Counted from the first letter of the stretch, positions 50,787 to 60,332 are shown. The stretch is 64,000 bases of DNA from Maricaulis sp. (GCA_002692855.1 NZMJ01000046.1:129018-193017); one strand, 5' to 3'. Numbers and translations are program-made. Notes: generated by a model from the letters alone, not told the origin.

Positions 50787-51851
50787 ATGTCCGTTTCTGC
50801 GACCACCAAGAACCGTGATCTCAGCATTGATACACTTCGCGGGGTCGCCTGCATCCTGTTGGTTGCGTTGCATGTCATCGGCGAAAACCCTGCCCAGGGA
50901 CTCCGCATTCCCGAAGAACATCCGCTCGCACTTTTCACCCAGCTTGCTTTCCACCTGCGCATGCCGCTCTTCGCGATGCTGTCGGGCTTTGTCTATGCGT
51001 GGCGTCCTGCCGAGCGCGGGCGGCTGGGCAAGTTCTGGCAGGGTAAGGCCCGCCGCCTGATCCTTCCATTCCTGTTCGCAGCGACCGCTTTTGCCGGAAT
51101 CAACACGGTTCTCGGCGGCGGGTTTGCCATGCCGATCGAAGATTTCTGGCAGGTCTATGTTTTCGCCTACGCGCACTTCTGGTTCATCCAGGCGGTCCTG
51201 TTGATCTTCGCCGCCTTCGCGGTCGCGGACTGGCTGTTTCCAAACCGACCGCACGAAGTGGCGCTTGGCATGATGATCCTGTCGATTGTCTTGTTCGTTG
51301 CGCCGGTCGCGCGGGACATCGAATTCCTGTCCATCACGCGCGCCCTCTATCTCTTCCCCTTCTTTGCACTGGGCGTGTTCATGAACCGCTTCGACCCCAA
51401 GCGGTTCGGACCCGCAGCGCAAATCTGGCTGGGCGTCGCAATTCTGCTGTTCTTCCTGCATACGCTGGCGTCATTGGACGATCCGCACCGGACGATCGAG
51501 CGCCGCGCTGTCTTCTCGCTCATGGCGGGGCTGGCTTTCGCTGGTGCGCTCCTGGCGAACCGCTTCTCATTCAAGCCGCTCGCCTGGATCGGTCAGTACA
51601 GCTATTCGATCTACCTCTATCACCTGTTCGCCGTGATGGGCTTGCAGATGATCTACAACTTCACAGGCGAACCGGCCCCGTGGCCGGGCATCGTGATCGG
51701 ACTGTCCATCGGAACGCTGGCCCCGATCGCCGTCGAAGTCGTGACACTGCGGTATTTCGGTTGGGCCGCCCCCTTTGTGGTCGGCATGAAGGGCAGGCCG
51801 CGTCAGCGCGGTGAAACCACCAAGATCGCTCCGGCAAACGCGGCCGTGTGA
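50787..51851 (+). CDS. Acyltransferase 3 family membrane protein
   Basis: A 354-residue integral membrane acyltransferase with about 10 helices. The N-terminal DLSIDTLRGVACILLVALHVIG (Asp-x-x-Arg and the catalytic-type His) and RMPLFAMLSGFVYAWR are typical of the OafA/NodX family, which acetylates or succinylates sugars of the envelope. Here the substrate is unknown. The gene is divergent from tlyA and convergent with dxs. Confidence 0.88.
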   Translation: MSVSATTKNRDLSIDTLRGVACILLVALHVIGENPAQGLRIPEEHPLALFTQLAFHLRMPLFAMLSGFVYAWRPAERGRLGKFWQGKARRLILPFLFAATAFAGINTVLGGGFAMPIEDFWQVYVFAYAHFWFIQAVLLIFAAFAVADWLFPNRPHEVALGMMILSIVLFVAPVARDIEFLSITRALYLFPFFALGVFMNRFDPKRFGPAAQIWLGVAILLFFLHTLASLDDPHRTIERRAVFSLMAGLAFAGALLANRFSFKPLAWIGQYSYSIYLYHLFAVMGLQMIYNFTGEPAPWPGIVIGLSIGTLAPIAVEVVTLRYFGWAAPFVVGMKGRPRQRGETTKIAPANAAV

Positions 51852-51939
51852 GACGCAAATCTCCCCGAGCAGCACGAAGCAATCACACCGGGATGACGGG
51901 ACATTCCTTGCCAGTAGACTGACTTCGCCCCGGCTCCTG

Positions 51940-53850
51940 TCAGGCCAGGAGCGCGGCGGCGGCTTCTTCCTCGCGGCCCAGCGCGTCCAGCACGGCGGCG
52001 GCAATGTGCGGCGCATTGAGACCTGCTTCCGCGTACATCACTTCGGGCTTGTCGTGGTCCTGGAACAGGTCCGGTAAGGTCAGGGTGCGAATCTTCAGAC
52101 CGGCATCCAGCGCGCCGCGTTCAGCCAGCAGGTGCAGGACGAAGGCACCAAAACCACCGCGCGCGCCCTCTTCGACCGTGATCAGTACCTCATGCTCTCG
52201 CGCGAGCCTCAGGATCAGGTCTTCGTCGAGTGGCTTGGCGAAACGGGCATCGGCAACAGTCGCCGTCAGGCCCCGCGCGCCCAGCAAGTCAGCCGCCTTG
52301 AGCGATTCTTCGAGACGCGTTCCCAGTGACAGGATCGCCACCGAATTGCCCTCGCGGACAATCCGCCCCTTGCCGATTTCCAGCGGTTCGATGACGTCCG
52401 GCAGGTCCAGTCCAAGTCCGTTTCCGCGCGGATAACGGAAGGCGGACGGGCCGTCATCGATCAGGCGGGAGGTCGCGACCATGCGCGCCAGTTCCACTTC
52501 GTCCGAAGCCGCCATGATCGTCATGCCGGGCAACTGACCAAGATAGCCCAGGTCAAAAGAACCCGCGTGCGTGGCACCATCGGCACCGACCAGTCCGGCA
52601 CGGTCAATGGCAAACCGGACCGGCAGGCCTTGGATCGCAACATCGTGCACGACGCTGTCATATCCGCGCTGCAGGAAGGTGGAGTAGAGCGCCGCATAGG
52701 GCCGCATTCCCGCCGCTGCGAGACCCGCCGCGAAGGTTACGGCGTGCTGCTCGGCGATACCGACATCAAAGCAGCGGTCGGGGAAACGCTCGGCGAACAG
52801 ATCGAGGCCGGTTCCCCCCGGCATCGCGGCCGTGATCGCGACAACGCGATCGTCCTTCTCGGCCTCGGCAATCAACGCATTGGCGAAGACCTTGGTATAG
52901 CTCGGCGGTCCGGCCTTCGACTTGGCCTGTTCGCCGGTCACCACGTTGAACTTCGACACGCCGTGATACTTGTCGTCTGCGGCCTCGGCGGGCGCATAGC
53001 CCTTGCCCTTCTTGGTCACGACGTGGACGAGCACCGGGCCCTTTTCGAAATCACGAACATTGCGCAGGACCGGAACGAGCTGATCGAGGTCATGCCCGTC
53101 GATGGGGCCGACATAATAGAATCCCAGTTCCTCGAACAGTGTGCCGCCGACCGCCCAGCCGAGCATGTATTCCTCGGCCTTGCGGGCCGTCTTCTCCAGG
53201 CCGACCGCCTTGGCCACGCCCTTGGCGACCTTGCGGAAATTCCGGTAGCCGCGTGAGGAGACGAGCCGGGCCAGGTAATGGCTCATCGCGCCGACAGGCG
53301 GCGCAATCGACATGTCATTGTCGTTGAGAATGACGACGAGTTTCTTCTTCAGCGCGCCGGCGTTGTTCATGGCCTCATAGGCCATGCCGGCACTCATCGA
53401 CCCATCGCCGATCACGGCCACGATATTGTCGTCACGTCCTTCGAGGTCGCGCGCCACGGCAAAGCCGAGCGCTGCAGAGATCGAGGTCGAGGCGTGCGCC
53501 GCACCGAAGGGGTCAAATTCGCTTTCGGAACGCTTGGTAAAACCGCTGAGCCCGCCGCCCTGGCGCAGCGTGCGGATCCGGTCGCGCCGACCGGTCAGGA
53601 TCTTGTGCGGGTAGCATTGGTGACCGACATCCCAGATGAGCTTGTCGGTCGGCGTATCGAAAACGTGATGGATCGCAACAGACAGCTCGACGACGCCCAG
53701 GCCTGCCCCCAGGTGACCGCCCGTGACCGATACGGCGTCAATTGTCTCGGCGCGCAATTCGTCGGCGACACGTCGCAGCGCCTCGATATCAAGATTCTTC
53801 AGATCGGCCGGGGTCTGGATGCGATCGAGATGGGGCGTGTCAGCCTTCAT
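51940..53850 (-). CDS. dxs: 1-deoxy-D-xylulose-5-phosphate synthase
   Basis: First enzyme of the MEP isoprenoid pathway: joins pyruvate and glyceraldehyde 3-phosphate with thiamine diphosphate. In 636 residues one sees [22 protein letters not shown], the ThDP motif [28 protein letters not shown], and the transketolase-like middle domain with [20 protein letters not shown] 53850 has AAGGAA upstream; a GTG at 53871 would overlap the ispA stop. It is the last gene of the xseB-csaA-ispA-dxs unit. Confidence 0.97.
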   Translation of the reverse strand: MKADTPHLDRIQTPADLKNLDIEALRRVADELRAETIDAVSVTGGHLGAGLGVVELSVAIHHVFDTPTDKLIWDVGHQCYPHKILTGRRDRIRTLRQGGGLSGFTKRSESEFDPFGAAHASTSISAALGFAVARDLEGRDDNIVAVIGDGSMSAGMAYEAMNNAGALKKKLVVILNDNDMSIAPPVGAMSHYLARLVSSRGYRNFRKVAKGVAKAVGLEKTARKAEEYMLGWAVGGTLFEELGFYYVGPIDGHDLDQLVPVLRNVRDFEKGPVLVHVVTKKGKGYAPAEAADDKYHGVSKFNVVTGEQAKSKAGPPSYTKVFANALIAEAEKDDRVVAITAAMPGGTGLDLFAERFPDRCFDVGIAEQHAVTFAAGLAAAGMRPYAALYSTFLQRGYDSVVHDVAIQGLPVRFAIDRAGLVGADGATHAGSFDLGYLGQLPGMTIMAASDEVELARMVATSRLIDDGPSAFRYPRGNGLGLDLPDVIEPLEIGKGRIVREGNSVAILSLGTRLEESLKAADLLGARGLTATVADARFAKPLDEDLILRLAREHEVLITVEEGARGGFGAFVLHLLAERGALDAGLKIRTLTLPDLFQDHDKPEVMYAEAGLNAPHIAAAVLDALGREEEAAAALLA

Positions 53851-53867
53851 GGTCTTGCTTTCCTTGC

Positions 53868-54755
53868 TCACGCCCGCCGTGTCAGGACATAGTCCGCTGC
53901 CTGACGAAGGGTTTCGGCTCTCTCCCCGAACGGGTCAAGGTGATCCTTGGCTTGCGCGACAAGGCGCCGCGCCTGATCCTTTGCTCCGTCCACCCCCAGA
54001 ATGCCGACGAACGTGGCCTTTCCTTGACCACGGTCCTTGCCGGTCCGCTTTCCGGTTTCCTCGCTGGATCCTTCTGCATCCAGCAGGTCGTCGGTGATCT
54101 GGAAGGCCAGACCCAGATCGTGCGCAAAGCCCTCAAATGACCGCCGGACCGAGGCGTCGCAGTCCGACAGGATCGGCCCGACTTCAGCCGCGAAAGAAAT
54201 CAGAGCGCCTGTCTTCATCCGCTGCATGCGGGTGATCGTGGCAATGTCCCAGCCGCTCTTGTCTGCGGCCATGTCGATCATCTGCCCGCCGACCATGCCA
54301 CGCGCACCGGCCGCCGCCGCAATCCGGGCGATCAGCTCGCAGCGGCGCGCCGAATGCCCGTGAGTATCGGGATGCGCGAGGATTTCGAACGCCAGCGTCA
54401 GCAACGCATCGCCCGCCAGGACGGCGGTCGCTTCGTCATATTCCTTGTGGACGGTCGGACGCCCGCGCCGCACGTCGTCATCGTCCATGCACGGCAGGTC
54501 GTCATGAATCAGCGAGTAGGCGTGAACGCACTCCAGCGCCGCAGCACAGCGCAGCAAGCTGCGCTCCTCGGCATGGACGAGGCGTCCGCACTCGATTGCC
54601 AGGAATGGCCGGATCCGCTTTCCGGGCCCCAGCGCGGCGTAGCGCATGGCTTCAAGCACCTTGGCCTCGGGGCCATCGGAACGGGGCAATAGCGCATCGA
54701 GCGCGACTGTCACGCGGTCGGCGGCCTCTTCGAGCTGAACAAGAAATTCGGTCAT
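53868..54755 (-). CDS. ispA: Farnesyl diphosphate synthase (polyprenyl synthetase)
   Basis: Condenses IPP with DMAPP and GPP to farnesyl diphosphate. In 295 residues: the first Asp-rich motif [14 protein letters not shown] (about 85-98), [30 protein letters not shown] and the second Asp-rich motif ITDDLLD (about 222-228). ATG 54755 overlaps the csaA stop by one base; the ORF track's 54986 start is too early. Its product feeds undecaprenyl and quinone synthesis, which fits the dxs neighbour. Confidence 0.95.
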   Translation of the reverse strand: MTEFLVQLEEAADRVTVALDALLPRSDGPEAKVLEAMRYAALGPGKRIRPFLAIECGRLVHAEERSLLRCAAALECVHAYSLIHDDLPCMDDDDVRRGRPTVHKEYDEATAVLAGDALLTLAFEILAHPDTHGHSARRCELIARIAAAAGARGMVGGQMIDMAADKSGWDIATITRMQRMKTGALISFAAEVGPILSDCDASVRRSFEGFAHDLGLAFQITDDLLDAEGSSEETGKRTGKDRGQGKATFVGILGVDGAKDQARRLVAQAKDHLDPFGERAETLRQAADYVLTRRA

Positions 54756-55114
54756 CAGCTCATCCGTGCTCCGTCCGGGACCGGCCGGTCGGTGGTCAAC
54801 AGCGAGACCCGGCCCTGCTCGTCGGTGACGCCGAGCGTCAGGACTTCGGACCGGAAGGGACCAATCTGGCGCGGCGGAAAATTCACCACGGCGAGGACGC
54901 GGCGCCCCATCAGGTCTTCGAGTGTGTAATGGTCGGTCACCTGGGCCGACGTCTTGCGCTGGCCAAGCGGTCCGAAGTCGATCCACAGCTTGAAGGCGGG
55001 CTTGCGCGCCTCCGGAAAGGGTTCGGCCCGAACCACCGTGCCCATCCGGACATCGGCCTTGAAGAAGTCATCGACGCTGATGTCAGGCAGAACAGGGTCG
55101 CCGGGCTGCATCAT
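54755..55114 (-). CDS. csaA: CsaA-like tRNA-binding domain protein
   Basis: A 119-residue protein that matches the B. subtilis CsaA plan: FFKADVRMGTVVRAEPFPEARKPAFKLWIDFG, KTSAQVTDHYTLEDLMGRRVLAVVNFPPRQIG (split description of one OB fold) and PVPDGARMS at the end. The OB-fold domain binds tRNA; CsaA of Bacillus has chaperone-like activity in protein export. The start is one of two ATGs (55114 or 55111), one base after the xseB stop. Confidence 0.9.
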   Translation of the reverse strand: MMQPGDPVLPDISVDDFFKADVRMGTVVRAEPFPEARKPAFKLWIDFGPLGQRKTSAQVTDHYTLEDLMGRRVLAVVNFPPRQIGPFRSEVLTLGVTDEQGRVSLLTTDRPVPDGARMS

Positions 55115-55115
55115 G

Positions 55116-55355
55116 TCAGTCCAGATCGGCCGGCTCGGTGGACACGGCTCCGCCGCTTCCGACCACAATCTTCTCGACCTTCAATTCGGCCTCGCGCAGC
55201 TTCTTCTCGCAATGCGCCTTCAGGGCAGCTCCGCGCTCGTAGATCGCGATCGACTGCTCCAGCTCCACGTCACCCTTTTCGAGTTTGCCGACAATCGATT
55301 CCAGTTCGGCCAGGGCCGCTTCGAAGCTCATCGATTCGATATCAGGCTGGCTCAT
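55116..55355 (-). CDS. xseB: Exodeoxyribonuclease VII small subunit
   Basis: A 79-residue helical subunit of exonuclease VII, which degrades single-stranded DNA. SFEAALAELESIVGKLEKGDVELEQSIAIYERG (about residues 10-42) is the family signature, and the charged C-terminal helix follows. The large subunit gene xseA is not in the window. xseB next to ispA and dxs is a common arrangement in Proteobacteria. Confidence 0.95.
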   Translation of the reverse strand: MSQPDIESMSFEAALAELESIVGKLEKGDVELEQSIAIYERGAALKAHCEKKLREAELKVEKIVVGSGGAVSTEPADLD

Positions 55356-55430
55356 GGATTCTCCTGTGGGTGCCGGATTGCGCCTGCACCATAGAAACGC
55401 CGGGACGCGGCGGCAACGCGTGTACCTGTA

Positions 55431-56027
55431 TTAGCGGTCAGCCCGGAATTCGTAGCGGCGATGGGTCCAGTAAAAGTCACCGCCGTCCCGCACGCAGCGC
55501 CAGCCCAGATTGCGCAGCACCGGACGCATCATGCGGTTGAACCAGCCGTGTGCGCACAGAAGGACCGGACCCGATTGCGCCGCCTCGATCAGACGCGCCG
55601 CGGCCGCCTCGGCGCGCAGTTCGGCCTGGCGTCGGCTTTCCTGTCCGCGCGCCATGCCGCACCACCATGCGGTGCGAGCAAAGACATTCCAGGTATGGGC
55701 CGGATAGAGGCCCGGCAGGGTCGGTGGCGGCAGGGGCGCCTCGACAAAAACAGGGTCGGTAATGATGTCACGGCCCGGCGCAGCAGCGCGGGCGGTTTCG
55801 ATCGCGCGCGGCAAGGTGCTCGCGAACACGACATGGGCTTCCTGTGCCGCAGCGAGAAGCTCGGGCGGTGGCGCCTGTTCGGCTGCCAGACCGGCACGGT
55901 CATACCCCGCCCACCAGTCTTCATAACCCCGCCAGTCGACGCGCGCCTTCCGGTCCGCTTCGGGGCGGCCGTGTCGGGCGATCGTAATGGCGCCCGGCAA
56001 ATCGGTCGTCTGGATTTTGCGTGTCAT
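55431..56027 (-). CDS. Histidine phosphatase family protein
   Basis: A 198-residue phosphatase of the branch with the N-terminal RHG motif (ITIARHGRPEADRK, about residues 14-27), ASTLPRAIETARA and a second catalytic His in LLCAHGWFNRM. The substrate is unknown, and the Trp-rich stretch DWRGYEDWWAGYD is a feature of this subgroup. The ATG at 56027 follows a weak ribosome site. It lies 75 bases upstream of xseB and 47 bases after the deacetylase-family gene on the same strand. Confidence 0.85.
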   Translation of the reverse strand: MTRKIQTTDLPGAITIARHGRPEADRKARVDWRGYEDWWAGYDRAGLAAEQAPPPELLAAAQEAHVVFASTLPRAIETARAAAPGRDIITDPVFVEAPLPPPTLPGLYPAHTWNVFARTAWWCGMARGQESRRQAELRAEAAAARLIEAAQSGPVLLCAHGWFNRMMRPVLRNLGWRCVRDGGDFYWTHRRYEFRADR

Positions 56028-56073
56028 GACCGGATCTGTACGGGTGCGGAAATGACGCCGGTAGTGGCGCCCG

Positions 56074-57006
56074 TCACGCCTCGACCAGCGCTTGCGTAAA
56101 CACGGCGGCGGACCGCCCAAGCGCACCCAAGTCGTAGCCGCCCTCCATCATGCAGACAAGCCGCGCTGCACCGCTTTTCCCCCGGATTTGCGCAAGTTTG
56201 CGTGCCACCCAGTCATAGTCGGCCTCGTCCAGCAACAGGCCGCCCAGCGGATCGGCGGCATGCGCATCAAACCCGGCAGACACGAAGATCATTTCTGGCC
56301 CGAAAGCTGTCAGTGCAGGGATAATATCGCGTTCGAAGGCCTCTCGCCATTCAGCGCCCGTCGTGCCGGCTGGAACCGGTGCATTGACCACATTGCCGTT
56401 GAGCCCCGTTTCCTCCGCGCGTCCCGTTCCGGGGTAGAGCGAGGATTGATGGATCGAGGCAAAGAACAGCCGGGGCTCCCGCTCGGCCAGTTCCTGCCCG
56501 CCATTGCCGTGATGCACGTCGATATCGACGATGGCGACACGCTTAAGTCCGCGCATGTCGAGCGCATACATTGCCGCCACGGCGATATTGTTGAAGAGGC
56601 AGAACCCCATCGGACGGTCGCGCTCGGCATGATGCCCCGGGGGTCGCACGGCACAGAAAACAGCGTCGGCCTGATCATCGAGAACCGCATCGACTGCGGT
56701 CAGCCCGGCACCGGACGCATGCACGGCCGCAGCCCACGAGCCCCGCGACATATAGGTGTCCCAGTCCAGCCCGCTCAGCGAATCGTCATCCGGCTCGCAC
56801 GCCGCGACCCGGTCGACATGGTCCGCCGAATGAACCCGTAACAGGTCGGCGCGGTCGGCGGCGCGTGCCTCTAGGCGTTTCAGCTGGTGCAGCGGCGGCT
56901 CACCGAGTGCATCCTGCACGGCGCGCAGCCTTTGTGGCTGCTCGGCATGGGCGGGCGGGATCCGGTGTTCATGGCCAGTGTCGGACGTCACGATCAAGGT
57001 GCGCAT
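56074..57006 (-). CDS. Histone deacetylase family protein (AcuC/AphA-like)
   Basis: A zinc amidohydrolase of 310 residues that would remove acetyl groups from lysine side chains or polyamines. Motifs are RPPGHHAERDRPMGFCLFNN (about 125-144, the His pair), DIDVHHGNGGQE (zinc-binding Asp and His) and SAGFDAHAADPLGGLLL (second zinc Asp). The N terminus lacks the long loop of polyamine deacetylases, so the substrate is open. It reads in the same direction as the two SET-domain genes just upstream. Confidence 0.93.
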   Translation of the reverse strand: MRTLIVTSDTGHEHRIPPAHAEQPQRLRAVQDALGEPPLHQLKRLEARAADRADLLRVHSADHVDRVAACEPDDDSLSGLDWDTYMSRGSWAAAVHASGAGLTAVDAVLDDQADAVFCAVRPPGHHAERDRPMGFCLFNNIAVAAMYALDMRGLKRVAIVDIDVHHGNGGQELAEREPRLFFASIHQSSLYPGTGRAEETGLNGNVVNAPVPAGTTGAEWREAFERDIIPALTAFGPEMIFVSAGFDAHAADPLGGLLLDEADYDWVARKLAQIRGKSGAARLVCMMEGGYDLGALGRSAAVFTQALVEA

Positions 57007-57058
57007 GGCACAAGCTTAGCGGCTTGGCACGCGCTTTCCAGCCGCCCGCGGCAGCCGG

Positions 57059-57430
57059 TCAGTACAACTCGAACCCGGGGCAGAACGTGCTGTAGTCGCA
57101 TGTGATTTCTTCGCCGACTGCGATGTCGCGAAGGGCGACGGCCACCGGCCACCCGGAAAAGTCCGTGTTGGGCTTGGAGGTATGGTTGAGATACCGGCCT
57201 TCATCACCTTCCAGCACCAGCACGCTGTCATCACCCGGTTTGAAGTAGGAATAGCGGTCGAGATACTCGCGCAGCCGGCCCGTCGCCGCCTCGTAGAATT
57301 CGCGGCTGATTTCCTTGTCGAAGTCGGGATTGAATTCCCAGACCACCTGCCCGGCCTTGACCGGTTCTGCCGCGAAAACGCCGATTCCCTCGATCGGGGA
57401 CTCCTTCAGCTGGGCACGAACGGTCATCAT
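57059..57430 (-). CDS. SET domain-containing protein (downstream copy)
   Basis: A 123-residue single-domain protein of the SET fold, known mostly as eukaryotic lysine methyltransferases. ESPIEGIGVFAAEPVKAGQVVWEF is the N-terminal part, and GRYLNHTSKPNTDFS with GEEITCDYSTFCPG is the catalytic and SAM-binding C-terminal part (NHS-like motif as NHT, and CDY). There is no post-SET cysteine cluster. Its start overlaps the stop of the first copy by four bases. Confidence 0.88.
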   Translation of the reverse strand: MMTVRAQLKESPIEGIGVFAAEPVKAGQVVWEFNPDFDKEISREFYEAATGRLREYLDRYSYFKPGDDSVLVLEGDEGRYLNHTSKPNTDFSGWPVAVALRDIAVGEEITCDYSTFCPGFELY

Positions 57431-57849
57431 TTCGAAGCATCCTTCGGCTTGGCAGATCCGAACTTCTCGGTCAGCGACGGCAGGAATTCATGGCTTGAAT
57501 AGAACTGGCCATAGTCGCACGTCAGTTCCTCGCCTGCCGCGATGTCGCGCACCGCGAAGCCCGCATAACCTTGCGCATAGTCGGTGTTCGGATCGTCGGC
57601 GTGGTTCATGAACCGGCCGTGATCCCCGTCGAGCATGTAGATGGTCCGGTCATCAGGATGCACATAGGCATACCGGTCGAGAAACGCCCGCGCAGCAGGC
57701 GGCAGCGCCTGCACTTCTCCGGCGCGCAAGGCCCGGTCGAGAGTCGGTTCGAACCGCCAGACCTGCGTCCCCTTGGCGACAGGCTGGGCGGCAAAGACGC
57801 CGACGCCTTCAATGGCGCTGGCGTCCACATAGGTCTCGACGAGCAACAT
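57427..57849 (-). CDS. SET domain-containing protein (upstream copy)
   Basis: A 140-residue paralogue of the next gene. ASAIEGVGVFAAQPVAKGTQVWRF, GRFMNHADDPNTDYAQ and GEELTCDYGQFYS show the SET fold with the variant NHA in place of NHS. A 20-residue charged tail follows. ATG 57849 has GGAG about 10 bases upstream, better placed than the TTG at 57858. The SDR gene ends 94 bases upstream on the same strand. Targets are unknown; small bacterial SET proteins may methylate ribosomal or DNA-associated proteins (inference). Confidence 0.88.
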   Translation of the reverse strand: MLLVETYVDASAIEGVGVFAAQPVAKGTQVWRFEPTLDRALRAGEVQALPPAARAFLDRYAYVHPDDRTIYMLDGDHGRFMNHADDPNTDYAQGYAGFAVRDIAAGEELTCDYGQFYSSHEFLPSLTEKFGSAKPKDASK

Positions 57850-57943
57850 GACGTTCAAGCTCCGGTGCAGATACGGCGCGGGCCTATGCGCGCGGTTGAA
57901 ATGCTGCGCAAGTCACATTTTCGATGCGTTTGAAATGAACGCC

Positions 57944-58813
57944 TCAGTGAGACAGCGATATCTTCATGATGTTGACGCCCTGCGGCGCTTCGGGCTCCTC
58001 GGGAACGAAGAAGTCCGGCAACAATTCCTGTGTCGGGTCAACGGCATACTGGTCGAGATCGGTGACCCCTTCCGACACCAGGAAGCTGTCGTCGATCAGG
58101 AAGTTTCCTGTGAAGTCCTTGGACTTGTTCAGGACAAGATAAGCCGTGTCGGCGAGGATTTCGGGCTTGCGGCAATTGCGGAACGCATCTTCCCCGGCGA
58201 GCACATTCGCGATCGCCGCTGTGGCGACTGCCGTTCGTGGCCAGATGGCATTCGCAGCAATCTTGCCGCGGAATTCGCCGGCCCAGCCCAGGATGCACAG
58301 GCTCATTCCGTATTTCGCGCTCGTATAGGCAACATGCGGTTCGAACCACATCTCGCGCATGTCGAGCGGCGGCGACAACGCCAGAATGTGCGGGTTCTCG
58401 GCCTTCTCAAGATACGGCAGGCATTTCTGGGTCACCAGAAACGTTCCGCGCGCATTGACCTGGTGCATCAGGTCGTAGCGCTTCATTGGCGTGTCCGCTG
58501 TACCGCGCGGATAGATGGCCGAAGCGTTGTTGACGACGATGTCGATACCGCCAAAGCGGTCGACGGCAGCCTGCACTGCGGCTTCGACCGACGCTTCGTC
58601 GCGGATGTCGCAAACGACCGGCAGCGCCCGTCCGCCAGCTTTCTCGATAGCCTCCGCTGCCGAGTGAATGGTTCCGGCAAGCTTTGGATTGGGCGAATCG
58701 GTCTTGGCCGCCACCACGATGTTCGCGCCGTCGCGCGCGCAGCGTTCGGCGATGGCGAGGCCGATACCCCGGCTCGCACCGGTGATGAAGATGGTTTTGT
58801 CTTTCAGTGACAT
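57944..58813 (-). CDS. Short-chain dehydrogenase/reductase (HSDL2-like)
   Basis: A 289-residue NAD(P)-dependent oxidoreductase. Nucleotide motif TGASRGIGLAIA (about 11-22), NNASA, and catalytic YTSAKYG (Tyr and Lys). NANSIWPRT-type ANAIWPRTAVATAAI follows. The region AVAAKTDSPNPKL and the C-terminal NFLIDDSFLVSEGVTDLDQYAVDP are as in HSDL2-like SDRs, a subgroup linked to lipid metabolism. GGGAGGACGCC precedes the ATG. Confidence 0.88.
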   Translation of the reverse strand: MSLKDKTIFITGASRGIGLAIAERCARDGANIVVAAKTDSPNPKLAGTIHSAAEAIEKAGGRALPVVCDIRDEASVEAAVQAAVDRFGGIDIVVNNASAIYPRGTADTPMKRYDLMHQVNARGTFLVTQKCLPYLEKAENPHILALSPPLDMREMWFEPHVAYTSAKYGMSLCILGWAGEFRGKIAANAIWPRTAVATAAIANVLAGEDAFRNCRKPEILADTAYLVLNKSKDFTGNFLIDDSFLVSEGVTDLDQYAVDPTQELLPDFFVPEEPEAPQGVNIMKISLSH

Positions 58814-58851
58814 GGCGTCCTCCCGATTCCGGGAGGAAACCTAGCCCGCCC

Positions 58852-59628
58852 TTAGAGCCCGCGCCACACCCGTCCGGTCGGGCAGTAAAGCCCGTCGGAG
58901 TCTCGGCAACGATGGAAGGTGAACATCACCGTCTCGGCGCGGCCCACCACTTCGTCGAGGCGGATATATCCGGGGCCACGGTAAGGCGGAATGCGGCTGT
59001 CGGTCGACCGGTCGCGATTGTCACCCATCACGAAGACATGGCCTTCGGGCACCTGGAACGGACCGGCATTGTCGAGATCAAGCCCGTCGCCGATTTCATA
59101 GATCGGGTGGCTCACGCCATTGGGCAGGATTTCGTTGTAGAAGGCGACTTCGACCATCGGGCCGTCATGCATGCCCTGTCCCTGGGTGCGGTATTCGCGG
59201 GTCTCGACTTCTTCGCGCTCGACGATGTCGCCATTGATGTAGAGACGTCCCTCGCGGACCATGATCGTATCGCCCGGCAAGCCGATCACGCGCTTGATCA
59301 GATTGCGTCGTTGTTCCGGATTGCGAAACACGACCACATCGCCGCGATCGGGCGTCCGCGCCAGGATGCGCGCGTCCCAGCTGTCAGGCAGCCAGTAACC
59401 GATGCCGAGCGGGAGCGAGTGGCGCGAATAGCCATAGGCCCATTTGGAAACCAGCACGCGATCACCCACCTCGAGCGAGGGCTGCATGCTTTCCGACGGG
59501 ATGTGAAAAGGTGCGAAAAGAAAGGTGACGATGACGAACCAGACACCGACGACACCACCGATAAACCGGATTGTTTCAGACACTTCGCCCGCGGCGTTTT
59601 TCGCCATTCTCTCTACGATAGACTTCAT
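58852..59628 (-). CDS. lepB: Signal peptidase I
   Basis: Membrane serine protease that cuts signal peptides of exported proteins. In 258 residues: one N-terminal helix (IGGVVGVWFVIVTFLFAPFHI), the Ser in PSESMQPSL (about residue 46), the Lys in RRNLIKRVIGLPGD, and the motif GHVFVMGDNRDRSTDSR. It is probably required for the many exported proteins of this window. Start ATG 59628 overlaps the ybjQ stop by four bases. No rnc or acpS neighbour is present. Confidence 0.96.
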   Translation of the reverse strand: MKSIVERMAKNAAGEVSETIRFIGGVVGVWFVIVTFLFAPFHIPSESMQPSLEVGDRVLVSKWAYGYSRHSLPLGIGYWLPDSWDARILARTPDRGDVVVFRNPEQRRNLIKRVIGLPGDTIMVREGRLYINGDIVEREEVETREYRTQGQGMHDGPMVEVAFYNEILPNGVSHPIYEIGDGLDLDNAGPFQVPEGHVFVMGDNRDRSTDSRIPPYRGPGYIRLDEVVGRAETVMFTFHRCRDSDGLYCPTGRVWRGL

Positions 59629-59939
59629 TTCAATTTGACCGCGGTCCCATAGGCGAGGATTTCAGCTGTCCCCTCCATAATGGTGGAGGTGGTAAACCGG
59701 AAGCTTACGATTGCATCTGCACCGAGATTTCCGGCATCTGTGACCATTCGGTCAAACGCGGCTTCCCGGGACTGTTCAAGCAGTTCGGAATATTCGGTGA
59801 CTTCACCGCCGACGAGGTTGCGCAGTCCTGCCACGAAATCACGTCCGAAAAAGCGTGCGCGGACAATATTCCCGCGGGCAATTCCGAGGACGTCTCCCAC
59901 TTCGCGCCCGGGAACCTCCGGGCTCATGGTCACGATCAT
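59625..59939 (-). CDS. ybjQ: YbjQ/UPF0145 family protein
   Basis: A 104-residue protein of the YbjQ (DUF74) family. VLGIARGNIVRARFFGRDF, LVGGEVTEYSELLEQSREAAFDRMV and LGADAIVSFRFTTST are family stretches. It forms a small pentameric barrel in solved members; its role is unknown. GGAG lies eight bases before ATG 59939; a second ATG at 59927 is less well placed. It overlaps lepB and the preceding small gene by four bases each. Confidence 0.9.
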   Translation of the reverse strand: MIVTMSPEVPGREVGDVLGIARGNIVRARFFGRDFVAGLRNLVGGEVTEYSELLEQSREAAFDRMVTDAGNLGADAIVSFRFTTSTIMEGTAEILAYGTAVKLK

Positions 59940-60151
59940 TGGCTCGTCTCCTCGTCACGGTTGGCGGTGGCAATCAGGAACAGGAGCGCGACACCCGTGG
60001 CCGGCAGCGCCGCCGCGAGCACCCAGAGAGCGCTGTAGGGATAGGCAATGTTCACGCCGAACAGCATTGTGGCAGCGATCATTCCGGCCCAGAGCAACAG
60101 CCCGGAAAATGTCAGGCCATAGGCCAGACGTGCCAACCACTCGTCGTTCAA
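59936..60151 (-). CDS. Small two-helix membrane protein
   Basis: A 71-residue protein with two hydrophobic helices (LAYGLTFSGLLLWAGMIAATML and WVLAAALPATGVALLFLIATA) and a charged end. It overlaps ybjQ by four bases. The start is uncertain: no ATG is near, and a TTG at 60151 has AGGGGG upstream, whereas the ORF-track start at 60223 is also a TTG without such a site. No family is recognised. Confidence 0.6.
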   Translation of the reverse strand: MNDEWLARLAYGLTFSGLLLWAGMIAATMLFGVNIAYPYSALWVLAAALPATGVALLFLIATANRDEETSQ

Positions 60152-60332
60152 GCTGATGCCCCCTGTTAAGACCGGACAGGCGTCCGACCGCAGTATCGTG
60201 GGGGTCGAAGGCCGCAAATACAAGCTGCACCCGCACGGACGGGGAGGGAAACGAAACCCGCTGATCCGCGTTGCTGAACCACGCCAATCGGGGGATAACC
60301 CTCGGTGAGCCTCAAGGACAGGAGCCCCCAGG

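Noticed and set aside
51930-51960. Inverted repeat GCTCCTG/CAGGAGC at the end of dxs as terminator
   Set aside because: The stem is only seven bases, it overlaps the dxs stop codon and no T run follows.
56074-57849. HDAC and SET genes as recent transfer from eukaryotes
   Set aside because: Codon use and GC content look like the neighbours, and bacterial HDAC-family and SET proteins are known, so transfer cannot be claimed from sequence alone.
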